Below are positions 1 through 9,092 of a DNA stretch of 64,000 nt, in pieces. Source of the stretch: Novosphingobium aerophilum (GTDB taxonomy: Bacteria; Pseudomonadota; Alphaproteobacteria; Sphingomonadales; Sphingomonadaceae). A model generated the notes under the pieces. It was not told where the DNA came from. It saw only the letters and a list, made by a program, of their open reading frames with translations, and did not search any database. The stretch covers positions 124,001-188,000 of the forward strand of contig NZ_JACLAU010000002.1 of NCBI RefSeq assembly GCF_014230305.1, written 5' to 3'. The position numbers were made by a program, and so were the translations under genes. The stretch's first letter is position 1. Each line of letters opens with the position of its first letter.

Positions 1-15
1 CGGGAGGGGAAGCGA

Positions 16-93
16 TGGGGCGACCGATGGGGTTCGAACCCACGACCTCCGGTACCACAAACCGGCGCTCTAACCAACTGAGCTACGGTCGCC
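16..93 (-). tRNA. tRNA-His (anticodon GTG)
   Basis: Reads on the minus strand as a full cloverleaf. The anticodon loop TTGTGGT gives GTG. The acceptor stem GCGACCG pairs with CGGTCGC. An encoded extra G at the 5' end (position 93) faces C73, the G-1:C73 identity feature of bacterial tRNA-His. The CCA end is encoded (18-16). It lies downstream of rpmE on the same strand, beyond a repeat and a terminator. Confidence 0.95.
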
Positions 94-187
94 ACGCTAT
101 CGCGCCGCGGCCCCCGAAGGGCCTTGGCAGGGCCGCGCCTTTGTCACAGGCGGCGGCGAATGGGAAGCGAAAAGTTGCTCCGCCGAA

Positions 188-280
188 CGTCGTCCCGGAC
201 TTGCTCCGGGACCACTGGCCGGATCAGACCGGCGCCTGATCGAGGAGGCCGGCGGCCCCGGGTCGAGCCCGGGACGACGG
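188..280. repeat. Inverted intergenic repeat (GTCCCGGA family)
   Basis: Two arms, about 188-212 and 256-280, carry ACGTCGTCCCGGA and its near reverse complement CCCGGGACGACGG, about 45 bp apart. Each arm is itself a small palindrome around CCCGG...CCGGG. It lies between the rpmE terminator and tRNA-His and codes for nothing I can recognise. I believe similar elements are common between genes in sphingomonads; copy number here cannot be judged from one window. Confidence 0.6.
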
Positions 281-283
281 ATA

Positions 284-310
284 CGAAAAAGGGCGGCACA
301 CCGGCCGCCC
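284..310 (-). terminator. Rho-independent terminator of rpmE
   Basis: On the minus strand a GGGCGGC...GCCGCCC hairpin is followed directly by a run of T (complement of the A run at 286-290). It starts about 24 nt past the rpmE stop codon, as expected for its transcript end. Confidence 0.8.
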
Positions 311-334
311 TGATCCGTCCGAAAACCGGCAAGC

Positions 335-562
335 TTACTTCTTGAGCGTGAGCCCGCCGAAGCGCTTGTTGAACTGGGCCACGCGGCCGCCCTGGTCGAG
401 CAGGCGGGTGTTGCCGCCGGTCCAGGCCGGGTGCGAGGTGGGGTCGATATCCAGCACCAGCGTATCGCCTTCCTTGCCCCAGGTGGAGCGGGTCTCGAAG
501 ACGGTGCCGTCGGTCATCTGCACCTTGATGGTGTGGTAATCGGGATGGATATCGGCCTTCAT
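335..562 (-). CDS. rpmE: 50S ribosomal protein L31, zinc-free form
   Basis: Encodes a 75-residue protein of the large ribosomal subunit, starting [10 protein letters not shown], the hallmark N-terminus of L31, and continuing with TRSTWGKEG and the SHPAWTGG block. The reading frame is open further upstream, but family length and the conserved MKxDIHP start fix the ATG at 562. The Cys residues that bind zinc in C+ L31 are missing (VQMTDGTVF stands where a CSCG motif would be), so this is a C-minus, zinc-independent form. It is a single-gene unit with its own terminator, separated from fabZ by an inverted repeat pair. Confidence 0.95.
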   Translation of the reverse strand: MKADIHPDYHTIKVQMTDGTVFETRSTWGKEGDTLVLDIDPTSHPAWTGGNTRLLDQGGRVAQFNKRFGGLTLKK

Positions 563-668
563 GATCTCGTCTTTCGCTGTGGCCGGTTCCGACCGGCCTG
601 GAAACGGGAAGCTGCGCGCATAGCGGCGACCGCGGGAAAAGGCAAGGCTTGGTGGACCCAGGTCGCGC

Positions 669-790
669 GTGGCCTTCGACACGCTCAGGCTGAGCGGGCT
701 TTGGGGTGATACGGAGGATGGAGGCCCAATCCGGCGGGAGGGGCCAATCGACCAAACCCGCTCACGCTGAGCGTGTCGAAGCCCACGCGC
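669..790. repeat. Inverted doublet of the CTTCGACA..CTGAGCG repeat
   Basis: Arm 1 (about 669-698) and arm 2 (about 757-787, opposite orientation) share GTGGSCTTCGACACGCTCAG followed by a CTGAGCGGG-like end. They could fold into a long hairpin with a loop of about 60 nt. The same unit recurs at 17641, 24818-24905 (inside hrpB) and 26537-26675, so it is a dispersed family. It fills most of the gap between fabZ and rpmE. Confidence 0.8.
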
Positions 791-818
791 CAGACTTGCA
801 CCAATAAGCTGCCCGATC

Positions 819-1298
819 TCAACCTTCGGGCGGGTCGGCGATCATCGCGGTGAACTTGACCTCGCAGGTGACCTTGTCACCGATCATCGCCCGGCCCTCG
901 AACTTGCACACCCGGGCCCGCTTCTGGACAAAGGCGACGTGCAGGTCGAGCAGCACCCCGGGTTCCACCGGAGCGCGGAACTTGGCCTCCTCGATCGCCA
1001 TGAAGTAGACCAGCTTGCCCGATCCGGCGAGGCCCAGGCTCTCCACCGCGAGGACCCCGGCCGCCTGGGCCAGGGCCTCGATCTGCAGGACCCCCGGCAT
1101 GATCGGGCGTCCCGGGAAGTGTCCCTGGAAGAAATCCTCGTTGAAGCTGACCGCCTTGATCGCGTGAATCCGCTCGTCGACGACGAGATCGGCCACGCGA
1201 TCGACGAGCAGCATCGGATAGCGATGCGGCAGCGCCGCAAGAACGCCCCGGATGTCGAGGGTCTTGGCGGCAGGGGCTGCCGCATTCTCTTCCGTCAT
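819..1298 (-). CDS. fabZ: 3-hydroxyacyl-[ACP] dehydratase FabZ
   Basis: Dehydrates 3-hydroxyacyl-ACP in type II fatty acid synthesis in the cytoplasm. The 159-residue hot-dog-fold protein shows the family blocks [11 protein letters not shown] (25-35), the catalytic His in [11 protein letters not shown] (His60) and the catalytic Glu in [10 protein letters not shown] (Glu74). It follows skp by 19 nt on the same strand. In most Gram-negatives lpxD precedes it and lpxA follows; both are absent here, which fits an organism without lipid A at this locus. With no neighbouring lpx genes its role is most simply membrane fatty acid elongation. Confidence 0.97.
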   Translation of the reverse strand: MTEENAAAPAAKTLDIRGVLAALPHRYPMLLVDRVADLVVDERIHAIKAVSFNEDFFQGHFPGRPIMPGVLQIEALAQAAGVLAVESLGLAGSGKLVYFMAIEEAKFRAPVEPGVLLDLHVAFVQKRARVCKFEGRAMIGDKVTCEVKFTAMIADPPEG

Positions 1299-1317
1299 GC
1301 TCCCGATCCCGGCGCGA

Positions 1318-1950
1318 TCAGCGACCCGGAGGGGTCTGGGTGGTCGGACGCGGGGCGGCCGGTGCGGCCGGGGCCTGGCCCTGGGCCGGCTGGGCCGGAG
1401 CCACGGCCTGCAGCGAGGTCAGCGAGGCGTTGACCGCAGCGAGCAGATCGTTGGTCACGTCGAACTGGGGATCATAGGCCAGGGTGGTGCCAACCTCGAT
1501 CAGCACGGTCGCGCCGCGCTTGGTCATGGTCGGAACATACAGCCCCTGCAGCTTGGTCAGCAACTGCTCGCGGACATAGGCCTGGTTGCGCTGGATCGTC
1601 TGCTGCTGGCCCTGCAGTTCCTGCGCGGCCGCCTGCTGGTTGCGCTGGAAGGTTTCGATGCGGGTCTTCAGCGCCGCATCGGGCTCCTTGCCGCCCAGCG
1701 CCTTCAGCGCGCCGTCCAGGTACTGGGCCTCGGGCCCGAGGCTGGACTGCAACTGCTGGGCGCGCGATTCATACGCGGCAACCTGCTGCTGCAGCGCGGC
1801 AGCAGCGGTCTTGCAGGCGTTGCATTCGCGGGTGATGCGATCGAGGTCGACCACGGCCACCTTGGCGGGAGCGACGGCCTGCTGCGCCTGGACCGGCGAA
1901 ACGGCAGCGAGAGTGGCCGCAACGGCAGCCGGAATCAGGTACTTGCTCAT
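1318..1950 (-). CDS. skp: OmpH/Skp-family periplasmic chaperone
   Basis: A 210-residue secreted protein of the OmpH family, which holds unfolded outer-membrane proteins in the periplasm and passes them to the BAM complex. Residues 1-22 form a signal peptide ending in VQAQQA. The middle is helical and rich in Gln and Ala ([19 protein letters not shown]), like the coiled-coil arms of Skp. The tail from about residue 190 is low-complexity Pro/Ala/Gln, longer than in E. coli Skp. Its ATG overlaps the last base of the bamA stop, so it is probably co-translated with bamA. Confidence 0.9.
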   Translation of the reverse strand: MSKYLIPAAVAATLAAVSPVQAQQAVAPAKVAVVDLDRITRECNACKTAAAALQQQVAAYESRAQQLQSSLGPEAQYLDGALKALGGKEPDAALKTRIETFQRNQQAAAQELQGQQQTIQRNQAYVREQLLTKLQGLYVPTMTKRGATVLIEVGTTLAYDPQFDVTNDLLAAVNASLTSLQAVAPAQPAQGQAPAAPAAPRPTTQTPPGR

Positions 1951-4610
1951 CAGAACTGGGTTCCTACGTTGAAAGTGAAAGTCTTGGGATCGTCACCAGG
2001 CTGCGTCATCAGCGCCCTGGCGAAGTTCAGGCGGAACGGCCCGAAGGGCGAATTCCAGTTGAAGCCGACACCCACGGCGAGACGCGGGCGGATGCTGTTG
2101 CCAAAGAAGAACTCGCGCGAGATCAGCGAACCGGCGGTGCAGCCCGTGCTCGGCACGAAGGGCTGACCGGCCTTGGTCGTGCCGCTCGTGGTGGTGGTGC
2201 CCTGGGTGCCGTCGGTGTTCGTCACCGGGCAGGTCTGCTGGTACACGTCGTTCAGTTCAGGCGTGCGGATACCCCAGACCGCGCCGATATCGGCGAAGAT
2301 CGACGGACGGATACCCATTTCGCGGGCGCCGGACCCCAGCGGGATCTCCAGCTCGGCACGGCCCTGGTAGTAATAGCGCCCGCCGATCGCGTCGTCCTGC
2401 CAACGGTCGCGGGTTTCGATGAAGGTGTTCGGAATGACCGCGCCGTTGGCGTCCACCGCCACCGGCTTGCGCACGATGCGCGGCCCCACGCCGCGGATGT
2501 CGAAGCCGCGGAACTCGGGCTCACCCAGATAGAAGCGGTCGGTCAGGTAGACATCCTCGACCCGGTTGCCCGAGGCATCGACGCGCTTCTTGAGCGCCTT
2601 GATCGCCCCGCCCTCGCCCGAAAGCGAGAAGATGAAGCCCTTGCCCACCGGGAAGAACCGCGCCGCATTGGCACGGAACCGGGCATAGCGGACATTGCCG
2701 CCCAGGCCCGAGAAATCGGCACTGACCGCCGCAGTCACGCCGCGGGTCGGCCGCACGCGGTTGTCCAGCGTATCGTAAATCAGCGAGGTGCCGAGGATCG
2801 AGCTGGTGCGCTTGCCGATCGCGTCGCACAGATAGCGGCCGGCGAAAGCGGGATCGCACTCGTTGGTGGGATTCCCGGCGGCGTCCTTCTTGTAATAGAT
2901 GTCGCGATCCAGCGTCACGTCATCGAGGTTGAGCGTGTAGCGCCCGACCAGGCTCATGTATTCGGTCAGCGGCAGGCCCAGACGGAGCTGGAAGCCGGTG
3001 GTGCGCTGCTGGTAGATGTTGTTGCGGTTCTGCCCGGTGAAGTTGAAGCTGTTGAAGTCGCGCCGGTAGATGTTGCCGCCGAACGAGACGTTGCGATCGA
3101 ACACGTAGGGCTCGGTGAAGCTCAGCTCGACGCTCTTCGAATAGCGCGAATAGGACACGCTGGTGCCGATCGTCTGGCCACGGCCACGGAAGTTGCGTTG
3201 CTGGACCGAGGCCTGGAGGATGAAGCTCTCGATCGACGAGAAGCCCGCCGACAACTGCAGTTCGCCGGTGGGGCGTTCCTCGACGTTGGCCTCGAGCACG
3301 ATCCGGTCCGGCGCCGAGCCCGGCTTCTGTTCGACCTCGAACTTCTCCTGGAAGTAGCCGAGCGACTTGATGCGGTTGGTCGAACGCTTGACCTGGAGCG
3401 AGTTGAACGCATCGCCCTCGGCCAGACGGAACTCGCGGCGGACCACCTTGTCCTGGGTCAGCGTGTTGCCGTTGACGTCGATCCGCTCGACATAGACCCG
3501 CGGTGCCTCGGCGATCTGGAAGGTGATCCCCATGGTGAGATCATCCTTGTTGCGATCGTACGACGGGCGCACGTCCGCGAAGGCGTAACCGAAGGCCCCG
3601 GCCGTCTGGTTCAGCTTGTCGATGGTGTCTTCGACCATCTTCGCGTTGTACCAGTCATCCTTCTTCATCGGCAGTTGCTTGGCCAGCACGTCGCCATCGA
3701 AGTCGCGCAACTGGCTTTCCACCTTCACGTCGCCGAACTTGTAGCGCTTTCCTTCCTCGACCACGTAAGTGATGATGAAGTCATGCTTGTCCGGCGTAAG
3801 CTCGGCCACGGCCGACACCACGCGGAAATCGGCATAGCCCTTGGTCAGGTAGAACTGGCGGAGCTTCTGCTGGTCATAGGCCAGACGGTCCGGATCGTAG
3901 CTGGTGCGCGACGACAGGAAACGGAACGCGCGCGACTGCTTGGTCACCATCTCGCTGCGCAGTTCGCCGTCCGAGAACACCTCGTTGCCGAGGATGTTGA
4001 TCTGGCGGACCTTGGACTTCGGGCCCTCGCTGATCTCGAACACGATGTCGACGCGGTTCTGGTCGAGCTGGACCATCTTCGGTTCGACCGTGGCGGCGAA
4101 GCGGCCCTGGCGCTTGTACAGCTCGATGATGCGGGCCACGTCGGCACGGACCTTCGACCGGGTGAAGATCTGGCGCGGCGCCAGCTTGATCTCGGGCGAG
4201 ATCTTGTCTTCCTTCAGGCGCTTGTTGCCCTCGAAGATGATCCGGTTGATCACCGGGTTTTCCTTGACCTGCACGGTCACGATGCCATTCGCCTGGCGGA
4301 TCTGCACGTCGGCGAACAGTTCGGTGGCGTAGAGGTCCTTCAGCGCCTGGTCCGCCGAGGTTTCGCTGTAGGCCTGCCCGTTGCGCAGGCGGATGTACGA
4401 AATGATCGTGTCGGGCTCGAGCCGCTGGTTGCCGATCACCTCGATCCGCTGGATCACGGTCGCCGCGGGTGCCGGGGTCGCGGCCGGCGCGGCGGCAGGA
4501 GCAGGCGCAGCGGCCGGCTGGGCCAGCACGGCCACCGGCGCGAGGAAGCTCGTGCCCAGCAAGCCCAGCACCAGCGCGGAAGAACGGCGCCCTGCCGTGT
4601 GTTGAGCCAT
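1950..4610 (-). CDS. bamA: Outer membrane protein assembly factor BamA
   Basis: Central subunit of the BAM complex, which inserts beta-barrel proteins in the outer membrane. The 886-residue product has a signal peptide (1-30, ending APVAVLA), a Pro/Ala linker, a series of POTRA repeats (VIQRIEVIGNQR, INRIIFEGNKR, VRQINILGNEV, VYVERIDVNGNT) and a C-terminal barrel ending in Phe (FNVGTQF), the usual BAM signal. The frame is open to 4751, but the ATG at 4610 is preferred: AAGGGA lies 6 nt before it and it begins the signal peptide. rseP ends 187 nt upstream on the same strand. Confidence 0.97.
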   Translation of the reverse strand: MAQHTAGRRSSALVLGLLGTSFLAPVAVLAQPAAAPAPAAAPAATPAPAATVIQRIEVIGNQRLEPDTIISYIRLRNGQAYSETSADQALKDLYATELFADVQIRQANGIVTVQVKENPVINRIIFEGNKRLKEDKISPEIKLAPRQIFTRSKVRADVARIIELYKRQGRFAATVEPKMVQLDQNRVDIVFEISEGPKSKVRQINILGNEVFSDGELRSEMVTKQSRAFRFLSSRTSYDPDRLAYDQQKLRQFYLTKGYADFRVVSAVAELTPDKHDFIITYVVEEGKRYKFGDVKVESQLRDFDGDVLAKQLPMKKDDWYNAKMVEDTIDKLNQTAGAFGYAFADVRPSYDRNKDDLTMGITFQIAEAPRVYVERIDVNGNTLTQDKVVRREFRLAEGDAFNSLQVKRSTNRIKSLGYFQEKFEVEQKPGSAPDRIVLEANVEERPTGELQLSAGFSSIESFILQASVQQRNFRGRGQTIGTSVSYSRYSKSVELSFTEPYVFDRNVSFGGNIYRRDFNSFNFTGQNRNNIYQQRTTGFQLRLGLPLTEYMSLVGRYTLNLDDVTLDRDIYYKKDAAGNPTNECDPAFAGRYLCDAIGKRTSSILGTSLIYDTLDNRVRPTRGVTAAVSADFSGLGGNVRYARFRANAARFFPVGKGFIFSLSGEGGAIKALKKRVDASGNRVEDVYLTDRFYLGEPEFRGFDIRGVGPRIVRKPVAVDANGAVIPNTFIETRDRWQDDAIGGRYYYQGRAELEIPLGSGAREMGIRPSIFADIGAVWGIRTPELNDVYQQTCPVTNTDGTQGTTTTSGTTKAGQPFVPSTGCTAGSLISREFFFGNSIRPRLAVGVGFNWNSPFGPFRLNFARALMTQPGDDPKTFTFNVGTQF

Positions 4611-4797
4611 GGTCCGTCCCTTCATCGACGCCAGTATCCCGATCTTGTCCGCGTCCACCCGACTGCCCGCCCGCGCCGACACCGGGCTCGGGACAGTCGC
4701 TGCCCTCTGCCCGATGCGGCCTCGCCAATCAAGCAAACAGTCCGGCTCCACATGGTTTGAGGGGCAAGGTTATGCCCGGCCTTCGGTGTTGAACGGC

Positions 4798-5919
4798 TCA
4801 CCCGCGGCCCATCGGGAGCAGCGAGACAAGGTCGTTCAGTGTCACGAACAGCATCAGTGCCAGCACAAAGGCCAACCCGGTGCGGAACGCCCAGTTCTGA
4901 CTGCGGGCGCCCAGTGGCCGGCGGCGGATCGCCTCGGCCGCGTAGAACGCCAGATGCCCACCGTCGAGCGCAGGAATTGGCAAGAGGTTGATGAATGCCA
5001 AGTTAATCGAGATGAACGCCGCGAACGAGACGAACGAGAGCCAGCCCAGGCTGAGCTGTTCGCCCGAATACTTGGCGGTCTTGATCGGCCCGCCCAGTTC
5101 CTTGACCGAGCGTTCGCCGGTGACGATCTGCTGCACCCCGACCACCAGCATGCGCATGATGCTCCAGGTCTGCCTGCCCGCCAGGGTCACCGCCTCACCG
5201 GGCCCGAGCGGGGCGATCCGCGCCTGCGCGGGCGAGATCCCGAGCCGTCCGATCCGGCTCTCGTTGCCGAACTTGTCCCGCTCGACATGAGCCAACAGCG
5301 GCACCGACAGGATCAGTTGCCGGCCGCCGCGGTCGATCGCGACCGACACGGTCCGTCCGGGATAGGGCACCACCAGGGCGACGATGTCGGGGAACTGCTC
5401 GACCCGCGTCCCGTCGATCGCGACGATCCGGTCGCCCACCCGGATCCCGGCCTCGCGGGCCGGTGCCTGTTCGGCGAAGTGGCCGACCACCGGCGGGGAG
5501 ACGATCTTGCCGAACGCCAGATTGAACGCCGCGAAGATCAGCACCGCGAACAGCAGGTTGGTGAACGGTCCGGCGGCGACGATCAGGGTGCGTTGCCAGA
5601 GCGGTGCCGCGTTGAAGGTCTCGGCTCGTTCTGCGGGCGTGAGGTGGGCAAACTTCGCGTCGTCCGGCCGCGAGGTCGGATCCATGTCGCCCGCGAACTG
5701 GACATAGCCCCCCAGCGGAATGGCCGACAGCTTCCACCGCGTCCCGCGCCGGTCGGTGCGCCCGAACAGCTCGCGCCCGAAACCGACGGAGAAGGCCTCG
5801 GCCTTGACCCCGCACCAGCGCCCCACCCAGTAGTGGCCCAGCTCGTGGATCACGACCAGCGGGCCGAGCAGCAGGATGAAGCCGACGATCGTGATCAGCA
5901 GGGACGGGGTATGCGGCAT
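4798..5919 (-). CDS. rseP: Site-2 intramembrane zinc metalloprotease RseP
   Basis: Intramembrane protease of the M50 family that cleaves anti-sigma factors and leftover signal peptides in the inner membrane. The 373-residue protein has the zinc motif HELGH (residues 25-29) in the first membrane helix, a central PDZ domain (GIRVGDRIVAIDGTRVEQF) and the second metal motif NLLPIPALDGG (LDG about 318-320) in a later helix. Length fits the alphaproteobacterial form with one clear PDZ domain rather than the two of E. coli. It lies 5 nt after dxr in the same run, the usual place. Confidence 0.96.
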   Translation of the reverse strand: MPHTPSLLITIVGFILLLGPLVVIHELGHYWVGRWCGVKAEAFSVGFGRELFGRTDRRGTRWKLSAIPLGGYVQFAGDMDPTSRPDDAKFAHLTPAERAETFNAAPLWQRTLIVAAGPFTNLLFAVLIFAAFNLAFGKIVSPPVVGHFAEQAPAREAGIRVGDRIVAIDGTRVEQFPDIVALVVPYPGRTVSVAIDRGGRQLILSVPLLAHVERDKFGNESRIGRLGISPAQARIAPLGPGEAVTLAGRQTWSIMRMLVVGVQQIVTGERSVKELGGPIKTAKYSGEQLSLGWLSFVSFAAFISINLAFINLLPIPALDGGHLAFYAAEAIRRRPLGARSQNWAFRTGLAFVLALMLFVTLNDLVSLLPMGRG

Positions 5920-5924
5920 GACGG

Positions 5925-7082
5925 TCAGGCAGGCTCCAGCAGTTCAAGGGTCCGCGCCCGCGCCTCGGCGTCGACCGCGATGACATCGGCCAGCGAGGCC
6001 GGGGCCGGCGGCGCGTAGCGGCCCAGCGACGCTTCGACCTGTGCCGCTATGGAGGTGAACGCAAGCTTGCCGGCAAGGAAGGCTGCCACAGCCACCTCGT
6101 TGGCGGCGTTCAGCACCGCGGGAATGGCGCCCCCGGCATGGGCCGCCTCACGGGCCAGGCGGGTCGCCGGGAACCGCACTTCGTCGGGGGCACGGAAGGT
6201 CAGCTCGCCGATGGCGGCAAGATCCAGCGGGGCGCAAGGCGTGTCCATCCGCCGCGGCCAGGCCAGGGCCGAGGCGATCGGCACCCGCATGTCGGACGGG
6301 CCGAGCTGGGCCAGGGTCGATCCGTCACGGTACTCGACCATCGAATGGACAACCGACTGCGGGTGGACGATGATCCGCAGCCGCTCGATCCCGACCGGAA
6401 AGAGGTGGAAGGCCTCGATGTACTCCAGGCCCTTGTTCATCATCGTCGCGGAATCGACGCTGATCTTGGCGCCCATCGACCAGTTGGGATGCTTGACCGC
6501 CTCGGCCGGGGTGGCATGGGCCAGCCGTTCGAGCGGCCAGTCGCGGAACGGGCCGCCGCTGGCCGTCAGGGTGATCCAGCGGACATCGGCCATGTCGTTG
6601 CCGGCCAGGCACTGGAAGATCGCATTGTGTTCAGAATCGACCGGCAGCAGCGTGGCGCCAGAGCGCAGCACCGCCGCGGTCATCACCTCGCCGGCCGAGA
6701 CCAGCGCTTCCTTGTTGGCCAGCGCGACGGTCTTGCCCTGCTCGATCGCGGCCATGGTCGGCGCCAGCCCGGCACAGCCGACAATCGCCGCGACGGTCAG
6801 GTCCGCCCCGCGCGCCGCCGCCTCGATCAGCGCCGCCTCGCCCGCAGCCGCCGCGATCCCGGTCCCGGCCAGGGCCTCGCGCAGCGCGGGCAGCGCGGTC
6901 TCCTCGGCCACGACCGCCACCTCCGCAGCGAATTCGATCGCCAGTTGCGCCAGCGCCAGCGCATTGCCGTTGGCGGTCAGCGCAACGACCCGCCAGGCGG
7001 CGCGGTCGCGCCGGATCAGATCGAGGGTCGAGGCGCCGATCGAGCCCGTGGCGCCCAGCACCGAAATTGTCCGCACCGTCAT
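5925..7082 (-). CDS. dxr: 1-deoxy-D-xylulose 5-phosphate reductoisomerase
   Basis: Converts DXP to MEP with NADPH, the first committed step of the non-mevalonate isoprenoid pathway. The 385-residue protein starts with the NADPH-binding motif SVLGATGSIGAS (7-18) and shows the metal and substrate blocks LLPVDSEHNAIFQ, LTASGGPFRDW and MMNKGLEYIEA. Its first codons overlap the end of cdsA by 4 nt, so the two are translationally coupled. With uppS two genes upstream, the cluster joins precursor supply (dxr) to the polyprenyl carrier (uppS). Confidence 0.97.
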   Translation of the reverse strand: MTVRTISVLGATGSIGASTLDLIRRDRAAWRVVALTANGNALALAQLAIEFAAEVAVVAEETALPALREALAGTGIAAAAGEAALIEAAARGADLTVAAIVGCAGLAPTMAAIEQGKTVALANKEALVSAGEVMTAAVLRSGATLLPVDSEHNAIFQCLAGNDMADVRWITLTASGGPFRDWPLERLAHATPAEAVKHPNWSMGAKISVDSATMMNKGLEYIEAFHLFPVGIERLRIIVHPQSVVHSMVEYRDGSTLAQLGPSDMRVPIASALAWPRRMDTPCAPLDLAAIGELTFRAPDEVRFPATRLAREAAHAGGAIPAVLNAANEVAVAAFLAGKLAFTSIAAQVEASLGRYAPPAPASLADVIAVDAEARARTLELLEPA

Positions 7083-7756
7083 GCCGCCACCTTGCCGACC
7101 ACGGCCCCCAAGCCGATCAGAAACAGCACGGCCAGCAGTCCGTCGACACGATCGAACAGGCCGCCATGCCCGGGGATCAGGCGGGACGAATCCTTCACGC
7201 CCGCACGCCGCTTCATCCAGCTCTCGAAGAAATCACCCGCCTGGGCGACCACCGCGATCGGCAGCCCGGCAAGGGTAAGCCCCCAATCGCCCCGATGGGC
7301 GAAATGCATCACGATCATGGCCCCGATCACCGCCCCCAGCAGTCCGGCCCAGGTCTTGGAAGGGCTGATCGACGGCGCGATCTTGGGTCCCCCCAGGGTC
7401 CGCCCGAAGGCATAGGCACCGACATCGATCGCGATCACCACGCCCACCGAGATCAGCACGGGGACCATCCCGAACCCCAGCCGCATCACCAGCAGCGTGG
7501 CGGTGGCCAGGCCAACATAGACCAGCCCGCCGACGTGCCAGAGCAGCCGCCCCGGCGTGCCCGGCACGAAGGCCAGGACCAGGCGGGACCATTCGAACAG
7601 GACACCGGCTGCGACCAGTGCGACGAACACCGTCCAGACCATGCCCCCCAGCCACAGGGCGGCTCCGGCCACGGCCACCATCGCCAGGGCGGATGCGGTC
7701 CGGACCAGCAAGTCGCTCGGTGCTGCCGTTCCCGCCGCGGACCCCGCCTCAGCCAT
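7079..7756 (-). CDS. cdsA: Phosphatidate cytidylyltransferase CdsA
   Basis: Makes CDP-diacylglycerol from phosphatidic acid and CTP in the inner membrane, feeding pssA (13.5 kb) and other phospholipid synthases. The 225-residue protein is mostly hydrophobic helices and carries the family signature near its end (PGHGGLFDRVDGLLA) plus SPSKTWAGLLGA. At 225 residues it is shorter than E. coli CdsA (about 285), which is usual for compact sphingomonad versions. It lies between uppS and dxr in the conserved order. Confidence 0.93.
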   Translation of the reverse strand: MAEAGSAAGTAAPSDLLVRTASALAMVAVAGAALWLGGMVWTVFVALVAAGVLFEWSRLVLAFVPGTPGRLLWHVGGLVYVGLATATLLVMRLGFGMVPVLISVGVVIAIDVGAYAFGRTLGGPKIAPSISPSKTWAGLLGAVIGAMIVMHFAHRGDWGLTLAGLPIAVVAQAGDFFESWMKRRAGVKDSSRLIPGHGGLFDRVDGLLAVLFLIGLGAVVGKVAA

Positions 7757-7818
7757 GCTCCACCCCGATCATCGCGCCCCCGCTTTCGTCTTGTGCCGCG
7801 CGAAGCCTAGCACGCAAG

Positions 7819-8535
7819 TCAGCGTCCGCCAAAACGCCGCTCCCGCGCCGCGAATTCCGACAGGGCGGCGTCCAGATGCCCGGCCCCGAAATCGGGCCAG
7901 AGCACGTCTACGAACAGCATTTCGGCATAGGCCGCTTGCCACAGCAGGAAATTGGACAGCCGAACCTCCCCCGAAGTCCGGATCAGCAGATCGAGCGGGG
8001 GGAGCCCGGCCGTGTCGAGATGGGCCTCGATTGTCTCCGGGGTCACCGGCCCCACCGCCGCGGCCCGCGCCGCAGCCCGGGCGATCTCGTCCTGCGACCC
8101 ATAGTTCAGGGCGATCACCAGGTTGAGCCCGGTGTTGGTCGCGGTCCGCGCCAAGGCGCCGTCGATCAGGTCCTTGAGCTCGTCACCGAAGGCGGTGTGA
8201 TCGCCGATCACCCGCAGCCGCACGCCATTGCCGGCGATCTCGTCCAGCTCGGACACAAGGAACCGCTTGAGCAGTCCCATCAGGGCCGAAATCTCGTCTT
8301 CCGGACGCCGCCAGTTCTCGGTCGAGAAGGCATAGAGCGTCAGGGCATCGAGCCCGAGCTCACCCGCCCGGCGGACCACGCGGCGCACGGCCTCGACACC
8401 CCGCTGATGCCCGACCGCGCGCGGCAGAAAGCGCTGCTTGGCCCACCGCCCGTTGCCATCCATGATGATGGCGACATGGCGGGGCGCCCGCGCGGTCTGG
8501 TCCGGCAAATGGGCCGGGCCCGGAGCCGTGCTCAC
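7819..8535 (-). CDS. uppS: Isoprenyl (undecaprenyl) diphosphate synthase UppS
   Basis: Cis-prenyltransferase that makes the C55 lipid carrier for peptidoglycan and surface glycans. The 238-residue protein has the P-loop-like motif [13 protein letters not shown] with catalytic Asp26, the GVEAVRR helix, the [11 protein letters not shown] block and the C-terminal [15 protein letters not shown] motif. Its start overlaps the frr stop by 4 nt. A 62-nt gap separates it from cdsA. The family assignment is firm; product chain length is inferred from the conserved context. Confidence 0.96.
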   Translation of the reverse strand: MSTAPGPAHLPDQTARAPRHVAIIMDGNGRWAKQRFLPRAVGHQRGVEAVRRVVRRAGELGLDALTLYAFSTENWRRPEDEISALMGLLKRFLVSELDEIAGNGVRLRVIGDHTAFGDELKDLIDGALARTATNTGLNLVIALNYGSQDEIARAAARAAAVGPVTPETIEAHLDTAGLPPLDLLIRTSGEVRLSNFLLWQAAYAEMLFVDVLWPDFGAGHLDAALSEFAARERRFGGR

Positions 8536-9089
8536 TTGCCCAGGATTTCCTTTTCCTTCGCCGCGGCGGCCTCGTCAGCCGCCTTGATCACGTCGTCGGT
8601 CAGCTTCTGCAGGTCGGTCTCGGCCCGCTTGCGCTCGTCCTCGGAGATTTCCTTCTTGGTCTCGTCCTGCTTCAGCGCGTCCATCCCGTCGCGGCGGACG
8701 TTGCGGATCGCGATGCGCGCCTTCTCGGCATACTGGCTGGCCAGCTTGGCCAGTTCCTTGCGCCGCTCCTCGGTCAGGTCGGGGATTGGCAGGCGCAGCG
8801 TGTTGCCATCGTTGATCGGGTTGAGCCCGAGGCCGGCGGAACGGATCGCCTTTTCGACGTTGGTCACGTTCGACCGGTCCCACACCTGCACCGACAGCAG
8901 CCGCGGCTCGGGCACCGAAACGGTGGCGACCTGGTTCAGCGCCATGTGGCTGCCATAGACCTCGACCTGCACGGAATCGAGCAGCGCGGTGTTGGCGCGG
9001 CCGGTGCGCAGGCCCGACAGATCGTGCTTCAGCGCCTCGACGGCCCCACGCATGCGACGTTCGAGATCGGCCTTGTCGTACTTGGCCAT
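8532..9089 (-). CDS. frr: Ribosome recycling factor
   Basis: Works with EF-G to split post-termination ribosomes. The 185-residue protein has normal length and conserved RRF blocks: [24 protein letters not shown] near the N-terminus, [30 protein letters not shown] in the middle and a charged three-helix-bundle end. It follows pyrH by 3 nt and overlaps uppS by 4 nt, so pyrH-frr-uppS is one tight operon. Confidence 0.97.
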   Translation of the reverse strand: MAKYDKADLERRMRGAVEALKHDLSGLRTGRANTALLDSVQVEVYGSHMALNQVATVSVPEPRLLSVQVWDRSNVTNVEKAIRSAGLGLNPINDGNTLRLPIPDLTEERRKELAKLASQYAEKARIAIRNVRRDGMDALKQDETKKEISEDERKRAETDLQKLTDDVIKAADEAAAAKEKEILGK

Positions 9090-9092
9090 GGA

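Noticed and set aside
3198..4760. A 520-codon open frame opposite bamA
   Set aside because: Asp/Leu/His-rich antisense translation of the POTRA region; no start signal.
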